NCBI RefSeq assembly: GCF_001921205.1
Contig: NZ_MSIE01000083.1
Coordinates: 1-41,510, forward strand
DNA: 41,510 nucleotides
Source of the DNA: Actinophytocola xanthii
GTDB lineage: Bacteria > Actinomycetota > Actinomycetes > Mycobacteriales > Pseudonocardiaceae
Direction of reading: 5' to 3'
This document shows, piece by piece, positions 25,227-33,953 of this stretch. How positions within the stretch are numbered: the stretch's first letter is position 1; each line of letters opens with the position of its first letter. Below the pieces are notes generated by a model that saw only the letters and a program-made list of their open reading frames with translations, was not told where the DNA came from and ran no database searches. The translations under genes and the position numbers were made by a program.

Positions 25227-25266
25227 CCCGACATCGTCGCGCAGGACGCGCTAGGCATGCTTGACC

Positions 25267-25282
25267 AGGGGGTCCACCCCCT
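25267..25282. promoter_or_regulatory. Inverted repeat in the rsmD/helicase divergent region
   Basis: A perfect 7-bp inverted repeat AGGGGGT-CC-ACCCCCT lies 80 bp upstream of the helicase start. It could be a regulator site. It is not the rifamycin-associated element: the CTTGC/GCAAG core is absent. Confidence 0.35.
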
Positions 25283-25346
25283 CCCCCGGGAATTCGCGTA
25301 GGCTCGCTCTTCCCATTCCACAAAGCAGGTACACCAGGGAGAGTGC

Positions 25347-27479
25347 GTGTCGCACATCTCTGTCAGGCAGTCCGAGATCGCTGTCGAGCAGGCACACGTC
25401 GACGTCGTCTACGCGCGGGTCGAGGAGATGCGCGTCGAGGCGCGCGACATGCGACGCAAGGGCGACCAGCTGGCGCACGGCGCGCGGAACGAGGCGATCT
25501 TCGAACAGGCCTCGATGCTGTTCGAACGCGACGTCATGGTGCGCCACGCCAACCAGATCCTGCGCAGCCTGGACGCCGAGCACGAGGGGCTCGTGTTCGG
25601 CCGCCTGGACATCGTCGGCGGCGAGGACACCGGCCCCGCGACCGAGACCATGTACGTCGGGCGGCTCGGGATCCGGGACGTGAACTTCGACAACCTGGTC
25701 ACCGACTGGCGCGCCCCGGCCGCCGCCGCCTTCTACCAGGCCACCGCCGAGCAGCCGATGAACGTCGTGCGCCGGCGGGTCATCCGCTCCTCGGGTCAGA
25801 ACGTCGTGGACATCGACGACGACCTGCTCGCCCCGGACAAGCGCCCGGACGGCATGGCGGTCGTCGGCGAGGGCGCGCTGATGGCGAGCCTGACCCGGGC
25901 CCGCGGCGACAAGATGCGGGACATCGTCGCGACGATCCAGAAGGAGCAGGACGAGGCGATCCGGGCGCCGTGGCGGGGCATCACCGAGATCACCGGCGGT
26001 CCCGGAACCGGCAAGACCGCCGTCGCGCTGCACCGGGTGGCCTACCTGCTCTACCGCGACCGCAGGCGGATGGGCGGCTCGGGGGTGCTGGTCATCGGCC
26101 CGTCGCCGGCGTTCACCTCCTACATCTCCCGCGTGCTGCCCTCGATGGGCGAGGACACCGTGGAGCTGCGCTCCCTCGGCGAGGTGCTCGACGGCGCCGC
26201 GGCGGCGACGGTGGACCCGCCCGAGGTGAACCGGGTCAAGGGCTCGCTGCGGATGCGCCGCGTGCTCAAGCGGGCCCTGCGCGACGCCCCTCCCGGCGCC
26301 CCCACCGAGCTGCGCATCACCCACCGGGGCGAGGTGCTCAAGCTCGACGAGCAGGAGCTGGGCCGGGTCCGCCGCCAGGTCCACTCGGCCGGCCGGCCGC
26401 CGAACCAGTCCAGGGTGGACGCGGCCGAGGCGCTGCTGGCGGCGTTGTGGCGGCAGGCCGAGGGCCGGCCGGGCATGGAGCGCGACGAGGTGATCACCGA
26501 GCTGGGCGAGCGGATCGACTTCCACCGGTTCGTCGTCGTGTGGTGGCCGATCCTCACCCCGACCGAGGTTTTGGGCTGGTTCGCCGACCGGGACCGGCTG
26601 GCCGCGGCCGCGGGCCGCGCTCTGTCCCCCGCCGAGGTCGGCCTGCTGGCCGCGTCGTTCTCCTCGCCGACCGGCCCGACCGTCGCCGACATCGCGCTGC
26701 TCGACGAGCTACGGGTGCTGCTCGGCCCGCCCCCCAAGCGCCACCGCAGGCGCGCCGCGGCACAGGCGGCCGAGCTGCGGGCGTGGGGCGAGCGGCCGGA
26801 CGCGCCCACCTACCGGCGGACCGAGCACTACGACGAGTACTCCCACATCGTGGTGGACGAGGCACAGGACCTGTCCCCGATGCAGTGGCGCATGGTGGGC
26901 CGGCGCGGCCGGTACGCGAGCTGGACGATCGTGGGCGACCCGGTGCAGAGCTCCTGGCCCGACCCGGACGAGGCGGAGTCGGCTCGCGCCTCGGCGCTCG
27001 GCGCGCGGACGACGCGCCGCCGGTTCGCCCTCGGCACGAACTACCGCAACTCCGCGGAGATCTTCGAGCTGGCCGCCCAGGTCGTGGCCGACGTGTCCAC
27101 TCCGGACCAGCTGCCGACCGCGGTGCGCAGTACCGGGGTCAAGCCGTCGGTGCGCGCGGTGGCCCCCGAGGAGCTGGTGGCGGCCACCCTGCCGGAGGCC
27201 ACGTCGCTCCTGTCCGAGGTGGACGGGACGGTAGGAGTGATCACCTCGACCGGCCGGCTGGCCGAGGTCCGCGCCGCCCTGTCCGACCTGGACGACCCCC
27301 GACTGTCCGTGGTGGACGGCGTGGAGGCCAAGGGGCTCGAGTACGACGCGGTGGTGCTGGTCGAGCCGACCGAGCTGGTCACCGAGTCCACGACCGGCCC
27401 GCGCACGCTGTATGTGGCACTCACCCGGGCGACCCAGCGCCTGACCGTGCTGACGACCGACCCGTCCTGGCCCGCCTGA
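25347..27479 (+). CDS. UvrD/HelD-family ATPase, HelR-like RNA polymerase recycling factor
   Basis: The 710-residue superfamily 1 ATPase starts at GTG 25347, 5 bp after GGGAGAG. The N-terminus (about 1-75) is a charged coiled-coil arm, as in HelD. Walker A is GGPGTGKT at 217-224, and motif II is VVDEAQDLSPMQW. A C-terminal block has VDGVEAKGLEYDAVVLVEP and LYVALTRATQRLTVLT. HelD proteins remove stalled RNA polymerase from DNA; in actinomycetes the related HelR also confers rifamycin tolerance. The presence of the HelD arm and absence of RecB/UvrD-type insertion domains favour that family over DNA repair helicases. HelR identity itself is inference. It is adjacent to rsmD on the other strand. 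Confidence 0.8.
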   Translation: MSHISVRQSEIAVEQAHVDVVYARVEEMRVEARDMRRKGDQLAHGARNEAIFEQASMLFERDVMVRHANQILRSLDAEHEGLVFGRLDIVGGEDTGPATETMYVGRLGIRDVNFDNLVTDWRAPAAAAFYQATAEQPMNVVRRRVIRSSGQNVVDIDDDLLAPDKRPDGMAVVGEGALMASLTRARGDKMRDIVATIQKEQDEAIRAPWRGITEITGGPGTGKTAVALHRVAYLLYRDRRRMGGSGVLVIGPSPAFTSYISRVLPSMGEDTVELRSLGEVLDGAAAATVDPPEVNRVKGSLRMRRVLKRALRDAPPGAPTELRITHRGEVLKLDEQELGRVRRQVHSAGRPPNQSRVDAAEALLAALWRQAEGRPGMERDEVITELGERIDFHRFVVVWWPILTPTEVLGWFADRDRLAAAAGRALSPAEVGLLAASFSSPTGPTVADIALLDELRVLLGPPPKRHRRRAAAQAAELRAWGERPDAPTYRRTEHYDEYSHIVVDEAQDLSPMQWRMVGRRGRYASWTIVGDPVQSSWPDPDEAESARASALGARTTRRRFALGTNYRNSAEIFELAAQVVADVSTPDQLPTAVRSTGVKPSVRAVAPEELVAATLPEATSLLSEVDGTVGVITSTGRLAEVRAALSDLDDPRLSVVDGVEAKGLEYDAVVLVEPTELVTESTTGPRTLYVALTRATQRLTVLTTDPSWPA

Positions 27480-27490
27480 GCACCGAGCAC

Positions 27491-28114
27491 TCAGCCGAGC
27501 ATCGAGTCGAGCAGGCGGATGGCCCGCGCGGTCAACATGTCGGCGTCGGTGCCGAGCTCCGCACCGCGGTGGTCGAGCTGGCCGTCGAGGGCCAGTGCGG
27601 CGAGCCCGTGGGCGAAGGCCCACAGGGACACCGCGAGGGCCTCGGGGTCGGGGCTGTCCAGCTCGGCCACGACGTCGGCGAGCACGGCGAACGCGGCGTC
27701 GCCGGCCGCGCGGGCGTCCGGGTGTTTCTCCGGCTGGGACAGTTCGGGGCGGAACATCAGCTGGAAGTAGCCCTTCCGCTCCCTGGCGAAGGTGACGTAG
27801 GCCCGGGCGAGCGAGACGACGGCCGCCCGCGGCTGCTCGCGGCCGGCCAGGGCCGCGCGCAACCGCTCGGTCAGCTGCTCGAAGCCCCGGACCGAGATCG
27901 CCGCGAGCAACGCGGCCCGGTCGGCGAAGTGGTGGTAGGGCGCCGCCGGGCTGACGCCGGCCTCGCGCGCCACCCGCCGCAGGCTGACCGCGCCGATACC
28001 CTCCACCTCGATCAGCCGCACGCAGGCGTTCAGGAGTTCCTCTCGGAGTGCGCCGTGGTGGTAGCTGCCGCGAGGGCGGGTGTGGGGCACCAACGGAGCG
28101 TAGTTGACGTCCAT
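27491..28114 (-). CDS. TetR-family repressor of the adjacent epimerase gene
   Basis: The 207-residue protein starts at ATG 28112-28114. The TetR DNA-binding domain (about 14-66) has helix-turn-helix LRRVAREAGVSPAAPYHHFAD. The C-terminal domain has a Trp-His-Gly-like ending (SLWAFAHGLAALALDGQL), common to a TetR subfamily of the actinobacteria. It is transcribed divergently from an NAD-dependent epimerase/reductase, 60 bp away, with a shared operator and promoter region (separate entries). So it most likely represses itself and the reductase until a ligand binds. Confidence 0.88.
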   Translation of the reverse strand: MDVNYAPLVPHTRPRGSYHHGALREELLNACVRLIEVEGIGAVSLRRVAREAGVSPAAPYHHFADRAALLAAISVRGFEQLTERLRAALAGREQPRAAVVSLARAYVTFARERKGYFQLMFRPELSQPEKHPDARAAGDAAFAVLADVVAELDSPDPEALAVSLWAFAHGLAALALDGQLDHRGAELGTDADMLTARAIRLLDSMLG

Positions 28115-28132
28115 ACAACAGAGGACTATACA
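28104..28132 (+). promoter_or_regulatory. Promoter of the epimerase/reductase gene
   Basis: TTGACG (28104-28109) and TATACA (28127-28132) are separated by exactly 17 bp. Transcription would start near 28139, inside the TetR palindrome. On the opposite strand TATAGT (28130-28125) is a candidate -10 of the TetR gene. Both lie inside or beside the operator. Confidence 0.65.
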
Positions 28133-28153
28133 GTGTTCAGATACTGAACAGTG
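28131..28153. promoter_or_regulatory. TetR operator between divergent tetR and epimerase genes
   Basis: An imperfect palindrome CAGTGTTCAG-ATA-CTGAACAGTG has 10-bp arms that match at 9 of 10 positions. It overlaps the -10 of the plus-strand promoter and the predicted start site, and lies just upstream of the minus-strand -10. A bound TetR dimer would block both genes. Confidence 0.7.
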
Positions 28154-28174
28154 CTTAGATGGAGGAGGGGGCTC

Positions 28175-29152
28175 ATGTCGAAGGTGCTGGTGACCGGGGC
28201 GTCCGGGTTCGTGGCGAGCCACTGCGTGGCCGACCTGGTCGCGCACGGGTACTCGGTTCGCGGCACCGCCCGCCGGCCGCGTCCGGGTGGCGTCGAGATC
28301 GTCCCGGCCGACCTGCTCGACGACCGCGGCTGGCCGGAGGCGGTCGCCGGCTGCGAGACCGTGCTGCACGTGGCGTCCCCGTTCCCGGCAGCGGAGCCCC
28401 GCGACCCGGAGGAGCTGGTCGCCCCCGCCGTCGAGGGCACGCTGCGGGTGCTGGCGGCGGCAGCGGCCGCCGGCGTGCGGCGGGTCGTCCTGACCTCCTC
28501 GGTCGCCGCGGTCAACGCCGGGCGGCGACGCGGCGACGACCGGGTGCGCACAGAGGCCGACTGGGCGTCCGTGGACACCGCGCACGCGTACGCGCGGAGC
28601 AAGACGCTCGCGGAGCAGGCCGCGTGGCGCTTCGCGGCCGAGCACCCGGAGCTGGAGCTGGTCGTGCTGAACCCCGGCATGGTGTTGGGCCCGGTCCTCC
28701 ACGCCTCGGCCGGCACCTCGGTCACGGTCGTCCGGCGCCTGCTCAACGGGGAGATACCGGCCGTGCCCAACCTCGGTTTCGCGATGGTCGACGTTCGGGA
28801 CGTGGCGGCCGCTCACCGGCTCGCCATCGAGACGCCGAACGCCGCGGGCAACCGCTACATCCTCGCCGGGGACAACGTCTGGTTGCCGGAGGTCGCCGCG
28901 ATCCTGGCCGAGGAGTTCAACCCCCGAGGTCATCGGGTGCCAACCCGCCGGCTGCCCTTCTGGCTGATGTGGACGCTGGCGCGCTTCGACCGCACGCTGC
29001 GGGTCGGCCTGGAGTACGCCGACCGCCCGGTGCACCTCAGCCACGACAAGGCGGAGCGGGAGCTGGGCTGGCGGATGCGCCCGCTCCGCACGTCGCTCGT
29101 GGACACCGCCGAGAGCCTCCTCGCCCACAACCTGGCCGCGGCCAGCACCTGA
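28175..29152 (+). CDS. NAD(P)-dependent epimerase/reductase (extended SDR, dihydroflavonol-reductase-like)
   Basis: The 325-residue extended short-chain dehydrogenase starts at ATG 28175 after GGAGGAG. The dinucleotide-binding motif is VLVTGASGFVASH at 4-16. The catalytic Ser is in VVLTSSVAAVN, and the Tyr-x3-Lys pair in AYARSKTLAEQAAW. The family reduces aldehydes or ketones or epimerises sugars; substrate is not visible. Control by the divergent TetR suggests it is inducible by a small molecule, as for xenobiotic-responsive reductases. Confidence 0.87.
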   Translation: MSKVLVTGASGFVASHCVADLVAHGYSVRGTARRPRPGGVEIVPADLLDDRGWPEAVAGCETVLHVASPFPAAEPRDPEELVAPAVEGTLRVLAAAAAAGVRRVVLTSSVAAVNAGRRRGDDRVRTEADWASVDTAHAYARSKTLAEQAAWRFAAEHPELELVVLNPGMVLGPVLHASAGTSVTVVRRLLNGEIPAVPNLGFAMVDVRDVAAAHRLAIETPNAAGNRYILAGDNVWLPEVAAILAEEFNPRGHRVPTRRLPFWLMWTLARFDRTLRVGLEYADRPVHLSHDKAERELGWRMRPLRTSLVDTAESLLAHNLAAAST

Positions 29153-29171
29153 CCCGCACGCGCGAGGTCGG

Positions 29172-32100
29172 TCAGGCGAGCACGACGAGCAGGTCGCCAC
29201 CCTCCACCTGGGCCACCGACCCGATCGCGAGACGCTGCACCGTGCCGGCCTTGGGAGCGGTGATCGAGGCCTCCATCTTCATCGCCTCGATCGTGGCGAC
29301 GGTGTCGCCGGCCTCGAGCTCGTCGCCCTCCGCCACGGCCAGCGTGACCACACCGGCGAACGGTGCGGCGACGTGGCCGGGGTTGGAGCGGTCCGCCCGC
29401 TCGGCGACCGGGAGGTCCGACGCGACCGAACGGTCCCGTACCTGGATCGTCCGCAGCTGGCCGTTCAGGCTCGCCAGCACGGTTCGCATGCCCCGCTCGT
29501 CCGGCTCGCCGATCGCCTCGAGCTCGATCAGCAGCCGCACACCCTTCTCCAGGTCGACCGGGTACTCCACCCTCGGTCGCAGGCCGTAGAAGAAGTCCTT
29601 GCTCTGCAACACACTGGTGTCGGAGAACTGCTCACGGTGGGCCAGGAACTCGTTGGCCGGCTGCGGGAACAGCAGCCGGTTCAGCGTGGTCCTGCGGTCC
29701 TCGGCGAGGCCGGCGCGGTCCTCGTCGCTCAGCGTCGGGGCCGGCCTGGGCTCGCCACGCCCCCGCAACGCCTTGCTGCGGAAGGGCTCGGGCCAACCAC
29801 CCGCCGGGTCACCGAGCTCGCCGCGGAGGAAGCCGATCACCGAGCCGGGCACGTCGAACCGGCCCGGGTCGGCCTCGAACTCGGCGGGGTTCACACCCGC
29901 ACCGACGAGGTGCAGAGCCAGGTCACCGACCACCTTGGACGAGGGGGTGACCTTGATCAGCCGGCCGAGCATCCGGTCGGCCGCCGCGTAGACCGCCTCG
30001 ATCTCCTCGAACCGGTCGGCAAGGCCCAACGCGGTCGCCTGCGTGCGCAGGTTCGACAACTGTCCACCGGGGATCTCGTGGGTGTAGACCCGACCGCTCG
30101 GCCCGGGCAGCCCGGCCTCGAACGGCGCGTACACCTTCCGCACGATCTCCCAGTAGGGCTCGAGGTCGCAGACGGCCTGCAGGTCCAGTCCCGTCTCGCG
30201 GGGACCGTGGTCGGTCGCCGCCACGATCGCCGAGAGCGGCGGCTGGGAGGTCGTACCGGCCATCGAGGCGCTCGCGCCGTCCACCGCGTCCACACCGGCC
30301 TGGATCGCCGCCAGGTAGGTCGCCAGCTGGCCGCCCGCGGTGTCGTGGGTGTGCAGGTGGACGGGCAGCTCGAACTCCTTGCGCAGCGCGGTCACCAGCC
30401 GGTGGGCAGCCGGCGCGCGCAGCAGTCCCGCCATGTCCTTGACGCAAAGCACCTGGGCACCCGCGCCGACGATCTGCTCGGCGAGCTTGAGGTAGTAGTC
30501 CAACGTGTACAGGCGCTCACCCGGGTCGGACAGGTCCGCCGTGTAGCACAGCGACACCTCGGCCACCGCGGTTCCGGTCTCCAGCACGGCGTCGATGGCG
30601 GGCCGCATCTGCTCGACGTCGTTGAGCGCGTCGAAGATCCGGAAGATGTCCACCCCGGTCGCCGCGGCCTCCTGCACGAACGCGGTGGTGACCTCGGTCG
30701 GGTACGGCGTGTAGCCGACCGTGTTCCGTCCGCGCAGCAACATCTGCAGGCAGATGTTCGGCAGCGCGGTGCGCAGCGCGGCGAGGCGCTCCCACGGGTC
30801 CTCGGCCAGGAACCGCAGGGCCACGTCATAGGTCGCCCCACCCCAGCACTCCACCGAGAGCAGCTGCGGGGTCATCGACGCCACGTACGGCGCGACGTTC
30901 ACCAGGTCCCTGGTGCGGACCCGGGTGGCGAGCAGGGACTGGTGGGCGTCGCGGAACGTCGTGTCGGTGACCCCGACCGCGTTCGACTCGCGCAGCCAGC
31001 GGGCGAAGCCCTCCGGGCCGAGCTCGTCGAGCCGTTGCTTCGACCCGGCGGGCGGGGACCCCAGCTCGACGGCCGGGAGCTTCTTGACCGGGTCGATCAC
31101 GTCCGGACGGTCGCCGTGCGGACGGTTGACCGTCACGTCGGCCAGGTAGGTGAGCAGCCTGGTGCCGCGGTCGGCGGACTGCCGCGCGGTCAGCAGGTGT
31201 GGCCGGTCCTCGATGAACGAGGTGGTGACGTTGCCGGCGATGAAGTCGGCGTCGTCGAGCACGGCCTGCAGGAAGGGGATGTTGGTCGCCACCCCGCGGA
31301 TGCGGAACTCGGCGACCGCGCGCCGGGCCCTGGCCACCGCGGCCGGGAAGTCGCGCCCCCGGCAGGACAGCTTGACCAGCATCGAGTCGAAGTGCGCGCT
31401 GATCTCGGTACCGGAGGACGAGGTGCCGCCGTCCAGCCGGATGCCCGCACCGCCGGGCGAGCGGTAGTGGCTGATGATCCCGGTGTCCGGGCGGAAGCCG
31501 TTGGCCGGGTCCTCGGTGGTGATCCGGCACTGCAGCGCCGCACCGCGCAGCCGGATGCCGTCCTGGCTCAACCCGAGGTCGGCGAGGGTCGCGCCGGAGG
31601 CGATCCGCAGCTGCGACTGCACCAGGTCGACGTCGGTCACCTCCTCGGTGACCGTGTGCTCGACCTGGATGCGCGGGTTCATCTCGATGAAGACGTGCTT
31701 GCCGTTCGCGTCGAGCAGGAACTCGACGGTGCCGGCGTTGCGGTAGCCGATGTGCCTGGCGAAGGCGACGGCGTCGGCGCAGATGCGCTCCCGGAGCTCG
31801 GGGGCGAGGTTCGGCGCCGGCGCGATCTCGATGACCTTCTGGTGGCGGCGCTGCACCGAGCAGTCCCGCTCGAACAGGTGGATCACCTCGCCCGTGGCGT
31901 CGGCGAGGATCTGCACCTCGATGTGCCGGGGCGAGACCACGGCCTGCTCGAGGAACACCGTCGGGTCACCGAACGCCGACTCGGCCTCGCGCATCGCCGC
32001 CTCCAGCGACTCGCGCAACGCGCCCGACTCCAGCACCCGGCGCATGCCGCGCCCGCCGCCGCCGGCGACGGCCTTCACGAACAGCGGGAAGCCCAGCTCC

Positions 32101-32546
32101 TCCCCCGCGGTGAGCAGCTCGTCGAGGTCGGCCGAGGGCGCCGAGGACCGCAGCACGGGCAGGCCGGCCTCGCGAGCGGCCGCCACCGCACGTGCCTTGT
32201 TGCCGGTCAGCTCGAGGACCTCGGTCGGTGGGCCGACGAAGGTGATGCCGGCCTCCGCGCACGCCCTGGCCAGCTCCGGGTTCTCCGACAGGAAGCCGTA
32301 CCCGGGGTAGACCGCGTCCGCGTTCGCCCGCCGGGCCGCGCCGATGATCTCCTGCACCGAGAGGTAGGCCCGGACGGGATGGCCCGGCTCGCCAATCTCG
32401 TAGGCCTCGTCGGCCTTCGTGCGATGCAGTGAGTTGCGATCCTCGTAGGGGAACACGGCGACCGTGCCGGCCCCGAGCTCGTATCCGGCGCGGAACGCGC
32501 GGATCGCGATCTCACCCCGGTTGGCGACGAGGATCTTGCGGAACAT
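29172..32546 (-). CDS. pyc: Pyruvate carboxylase
   Basis: The 1124-residue multidomain enzyme carboxylates pyruvate to oxaloacetate. In order it has a biotin carboxylase domain (MFRKILVANRGEIAIRAF at the start; GGGGRGMRRV ATP loop), a carboxyltransferase domain (VTDTTFRDAHQSLLATR with the metal-binding Asp) and a C-terminal biotin domain, in which EAMKMEAS carries the biotinylated Lys1090. I chose ATG 32544-32546 because AGGAGG lies upstream and MFRKILVANRGE is the normal start. A longer in-frame start is not conserved. Length matches the approximately 1127-residue mycobacterial enzyme. It is part of the pyc-rsmD-coaD order known from mycobacteria, here interrupted by the reductase, tetR and helicase genes. 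Confidence 0.96.
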   Translation of the reverse strand: MFRKILVANRGEIAIRAFRAGYELGAGTVAVFPYEDRNSLHRTKADEAYEIGEPGHPVRAYLSVQEIIGAARRANADAVYPGYGFLSENPELARACAEAGITFVGPPTEVLELTGNKARAVAAAREAGLPVLRSSAPSADLDELLTAGEELGFPLFVKAVAGGGGRGMRRVLESGALRESLEAAMREAESAFGDPTVFLEQAVVSPRHIEVQILADATGEVIHLFERDCSVQRRHQKVIEIAPAPNLAPELRERICADAVAFARHIGYRNAGTVEFLLDANGKHVFIEMNPRIQVEHTVTEEVTDVDLVQSQLRIASGATLADLGLSQDGIRLRGAALQCRITTEDPANGFRPDTGIISHYRSPGGAGIRLDGGTSSSGTEISAHFDSMLVKLSCRGRDFPAAVARARRAVAEFRIRGVATNIPFLQAVLDDADFIAGNVTTSFIEDRPHLLTARQSADRGTRLLTYLADVTVNRPHGDRPDVIDPVKKLPAVELGSPPAGSKQRLDELGPEGFARWLRESNAVGVTDTTFRDAHQSLLATRVRTRDLVNVAPYVASMTPQLLSVECWGGATYDVALRFLAEDPWERLAALRTALPNICLQMLLRGRNTVGYTPYPTEVTTAFVQEAAATGVDIFRIFDALNDVEQMRPAIDAVLETGTAVAEVSLCYTADLSDPGERLYTLDYYLKLAEQIVGAGAQVLCVKDMAGLLRAPAAHRLVTALRKEFELPVHLHTHDTAGGQLATYLAAIQAGVDAVDGASASMAGTTSQPPLSAIVAATDHGPRETGLDLQAVCDLEPYWEIVRKVYAPFEAGLPGPSGRVYTHEIPGGQLSNLRTQATALGLADRFEEIEAVYAAADRMLGRLIKVTPSSKVVGDLALHLVGAGVNPAEFEADPGRFDVPGSVIGFLRGELGDPAGGWPEPFRSKALRGRGEPRPAPTLSDEDRAGLAEDRRTTLNRLLFPQPANEFLAHREQFSDTSVLQSKDFFYGLRPRVEYPVDLEKGVRLLIELEAIGEPDERGMRTVLASLNGQLRTIQVRDRSVASDLPVAERADRSNPGHVAAPFAGVVTLAVAEGDELEAGDTVATIEAMKMEASITAPKAGTVQRLAIGSVAQVEGGDLLVVLA

Positions 32547-32566
32547 GGGCGAACCTCCTGGTAGGG

Positions 32567-32576
32567 GGGACGTCCC
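32567..32576. promoter_or_regulatory. Palindrome in the pyc leader
   Basis: A perfect 10-bp palindrome GGGACGTCCC lies about 20 bp upstream of the pyc start, next to the AGGAGG ribosome site. A second repeat, CCCGGT/ACCGGG, with a 7-nt gap (32591-32609) lies further upstream. It may be a regulator site or the end of the protease transcript. No regulator can be named. Confidence 0.3.
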
Positions 32577-32657
32577 AGGGAACGTTACCGCCCGGTCCCG
32601 CCCACCGGGAGTTAAGTCCCACGTGACGGGCACCTCTCGGAGGACATTCCGGGGTTT

Positions 32658-33785
32658 TCAGGGACCGGTGAACAGCAGCCGGTTCGCGGTGGCCGGCGGG
32701 ACCCCGCAGAGCACGTCCCGGGTGGCCGCGCCGACGACCGCGGCGGCGGCCGTCGCGGGGTCGGCGGTCGGGTTCGTGTGCAGGTACATCGCGACCGCGC
32801 CGGCGACGTGCGGGACGGCGAGCGAGGAGCCGGACATCGTCCGCGTCCCGCCGTCGGGCCACGGGCCGGTGACGCGCTGCCCCGGGGCGTAGAGGTCGAG
32901 TGCCGGACCGCGGTTGGACTGCGGTGCCGCGCAGTCGTCCGCCCCCGCCGAGCCGACGGTCAGCGCCTCGGTCACCCGGGCCGGGGAGTAGTTCGACGCG
33001 TCGCCGGCGGAGCTGCCGGCGGCCACGGCCACGCTCACCCCGGAGGCGACCGCGTTGCGCACCGCGGTGTCCAGGGCGGTGTTGGGGGCGCCGCCCAGGC
33101 TCAGGTTCGCGACGGCGGGCCGCACCGCGTTGGCGGTGACCCAGTCGATCCCGGCGATCACGTCGGCGACCGTGCCGGAGCCGTTGCCGTCGAGCACCCG
33201 CACCGGCACGATCGCGACGCCCTTGGCCACGCCGTGGGCGGTGCCACCGAGGATCCCGGCGACGAACGTGCCGTGCCCGTTGGCGTCCGCGGCGTCGGTG
33301 TCGTCGTCGACGAGGTCGATGCCCGGTCGGATCCTGCCCGCCAGGTCGGGGTGCGCGCTCACGCCCGTATCGATGACGTAGGCGTGCACCCCTTCGGCCC
33401 CGGTCGGGTACCGGTACACCCCGTCGAGTGGTAGCTCGCGCTGGTCGATCCGGTCCAGCCCCCAGGACGGCGGGGCGACCTGCTCACCGAACGCGCGGAC
33501 CGGGGTGTCCGGCACGACCGCCGCCACGCCCGGCTCCCTCGCCAACGCGGCGGCCTCGGACTCGCTGAGGCCGAGCGAGAAGCCGGGCAGCGCGGCGGTG
33601 AAGGTGTGCTCGACGACGCTGTCGAAGCGGCCGGCCGCCGCTTTCGCGCGACCCTCGACGTCGCGCTCCGCCGACAGCACCACGACGTACCCGGCGGTGG
33701 GCGGCTCGGCGTCCACCGGGGACACCGGGCCGACGGCCACCGCCGTGCCGAGCAGGAGAGCGACACCGGCGTTCGCGAGTTCCAT
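32658..33785 (-). CDS. Secreted subtilisin-like serine protease (S8A)
   Basis: With ATG 33783-33785 the protein has 375 residues. A signal peptide (about 1-27) is followed by an I9-type propeptide ([20 protein letters not shown] onward, about 30-98) and an S8 catalytic domain. The triad is Asp139 (YVIDTGVS), His171 (NGHGTFVAG) and Ser321 ([13 protein letters not shown]). The oxyanion-hole Asn found in VAAGN is Ser258 here ([12 protein letters not shown]). The enzyme could still be active but weaker. It is probably secreted and self-processed. It is divergent from the MMPL transporter gene. Confidence 0.88.
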   Translation of the reverse strand: MELANAGVALLLGTAVAVGPVSPVDAEPPTAGYVVVLSAERDVEGRAKAAAGRFDSVVEHTFTAALPGFSLGLSESEAAALAREPGVAAVVPDTPVRAFGEQVAPPSWGLDRIDQRELPLDGVYRYPTGAEGVHAYVIDTGVSAHPDLAGRIRPGIDLVDDDTDAADANGHGTFVAGILGGTAHGVAKGVAIVPVRVLDGNGSGTVADVIAGIDWVTANAVRPAVANLSLGGAPNTALDTAVRNAVASGVSVAVAAGSSAGDASNYSPARVTEALTVGSAGADDCAAPQSNRGPALDLYAPGQRVTGPWPDGGTRTMSGSSLAVPHVAGAVAMYLHTNPTADPATAAAAVVGAATRDVLCGVPPATANRLLFTGP

Positions 33786-33837
33786 ACCAATCTCGTTAGT
33801 CGTCCCCAGGGCGGGGAGCAAGGTTCACCAGTTGCCA

Positions 33838-33867
33838 GCCGGGGGTGGGGCTGTCCCCACCCCCGGC
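33838..33867. promoter_or_regulatory. GC hairpin in the protease/MMPL divergent region
   Basis: Perfect 13-bp arms (33838-33850 and 33855-33867; GCCGGGGGTGGGG and its complement) enclose a 4-nt CTGT loop. The hairpin sits 50 bp upstream of the protease start and 87 bp upstream of the MMPL start. A terminator-like structure is unusual between divergent genes. It could insulate the two promoters or act in the MMPL leader. Confidence 0.45.
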
Positions 33868-33953
33868 TCGGGGGAGCACACCCGTGTTCGCCGGTCCGCC
33901 AACCGAAAGCATGAAACCTGTTGTCGGGGTGGGCGTCTGGAGAGGACAGGCAT

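Noticed and set aside
25227-25346. Rifamycin-associated element upstream of the helicase gene
   Set aside because: Neither the CTTGC nor the GCAAG half occurs with correct spacing on either strand; only an unrelated inverted repeat is present.
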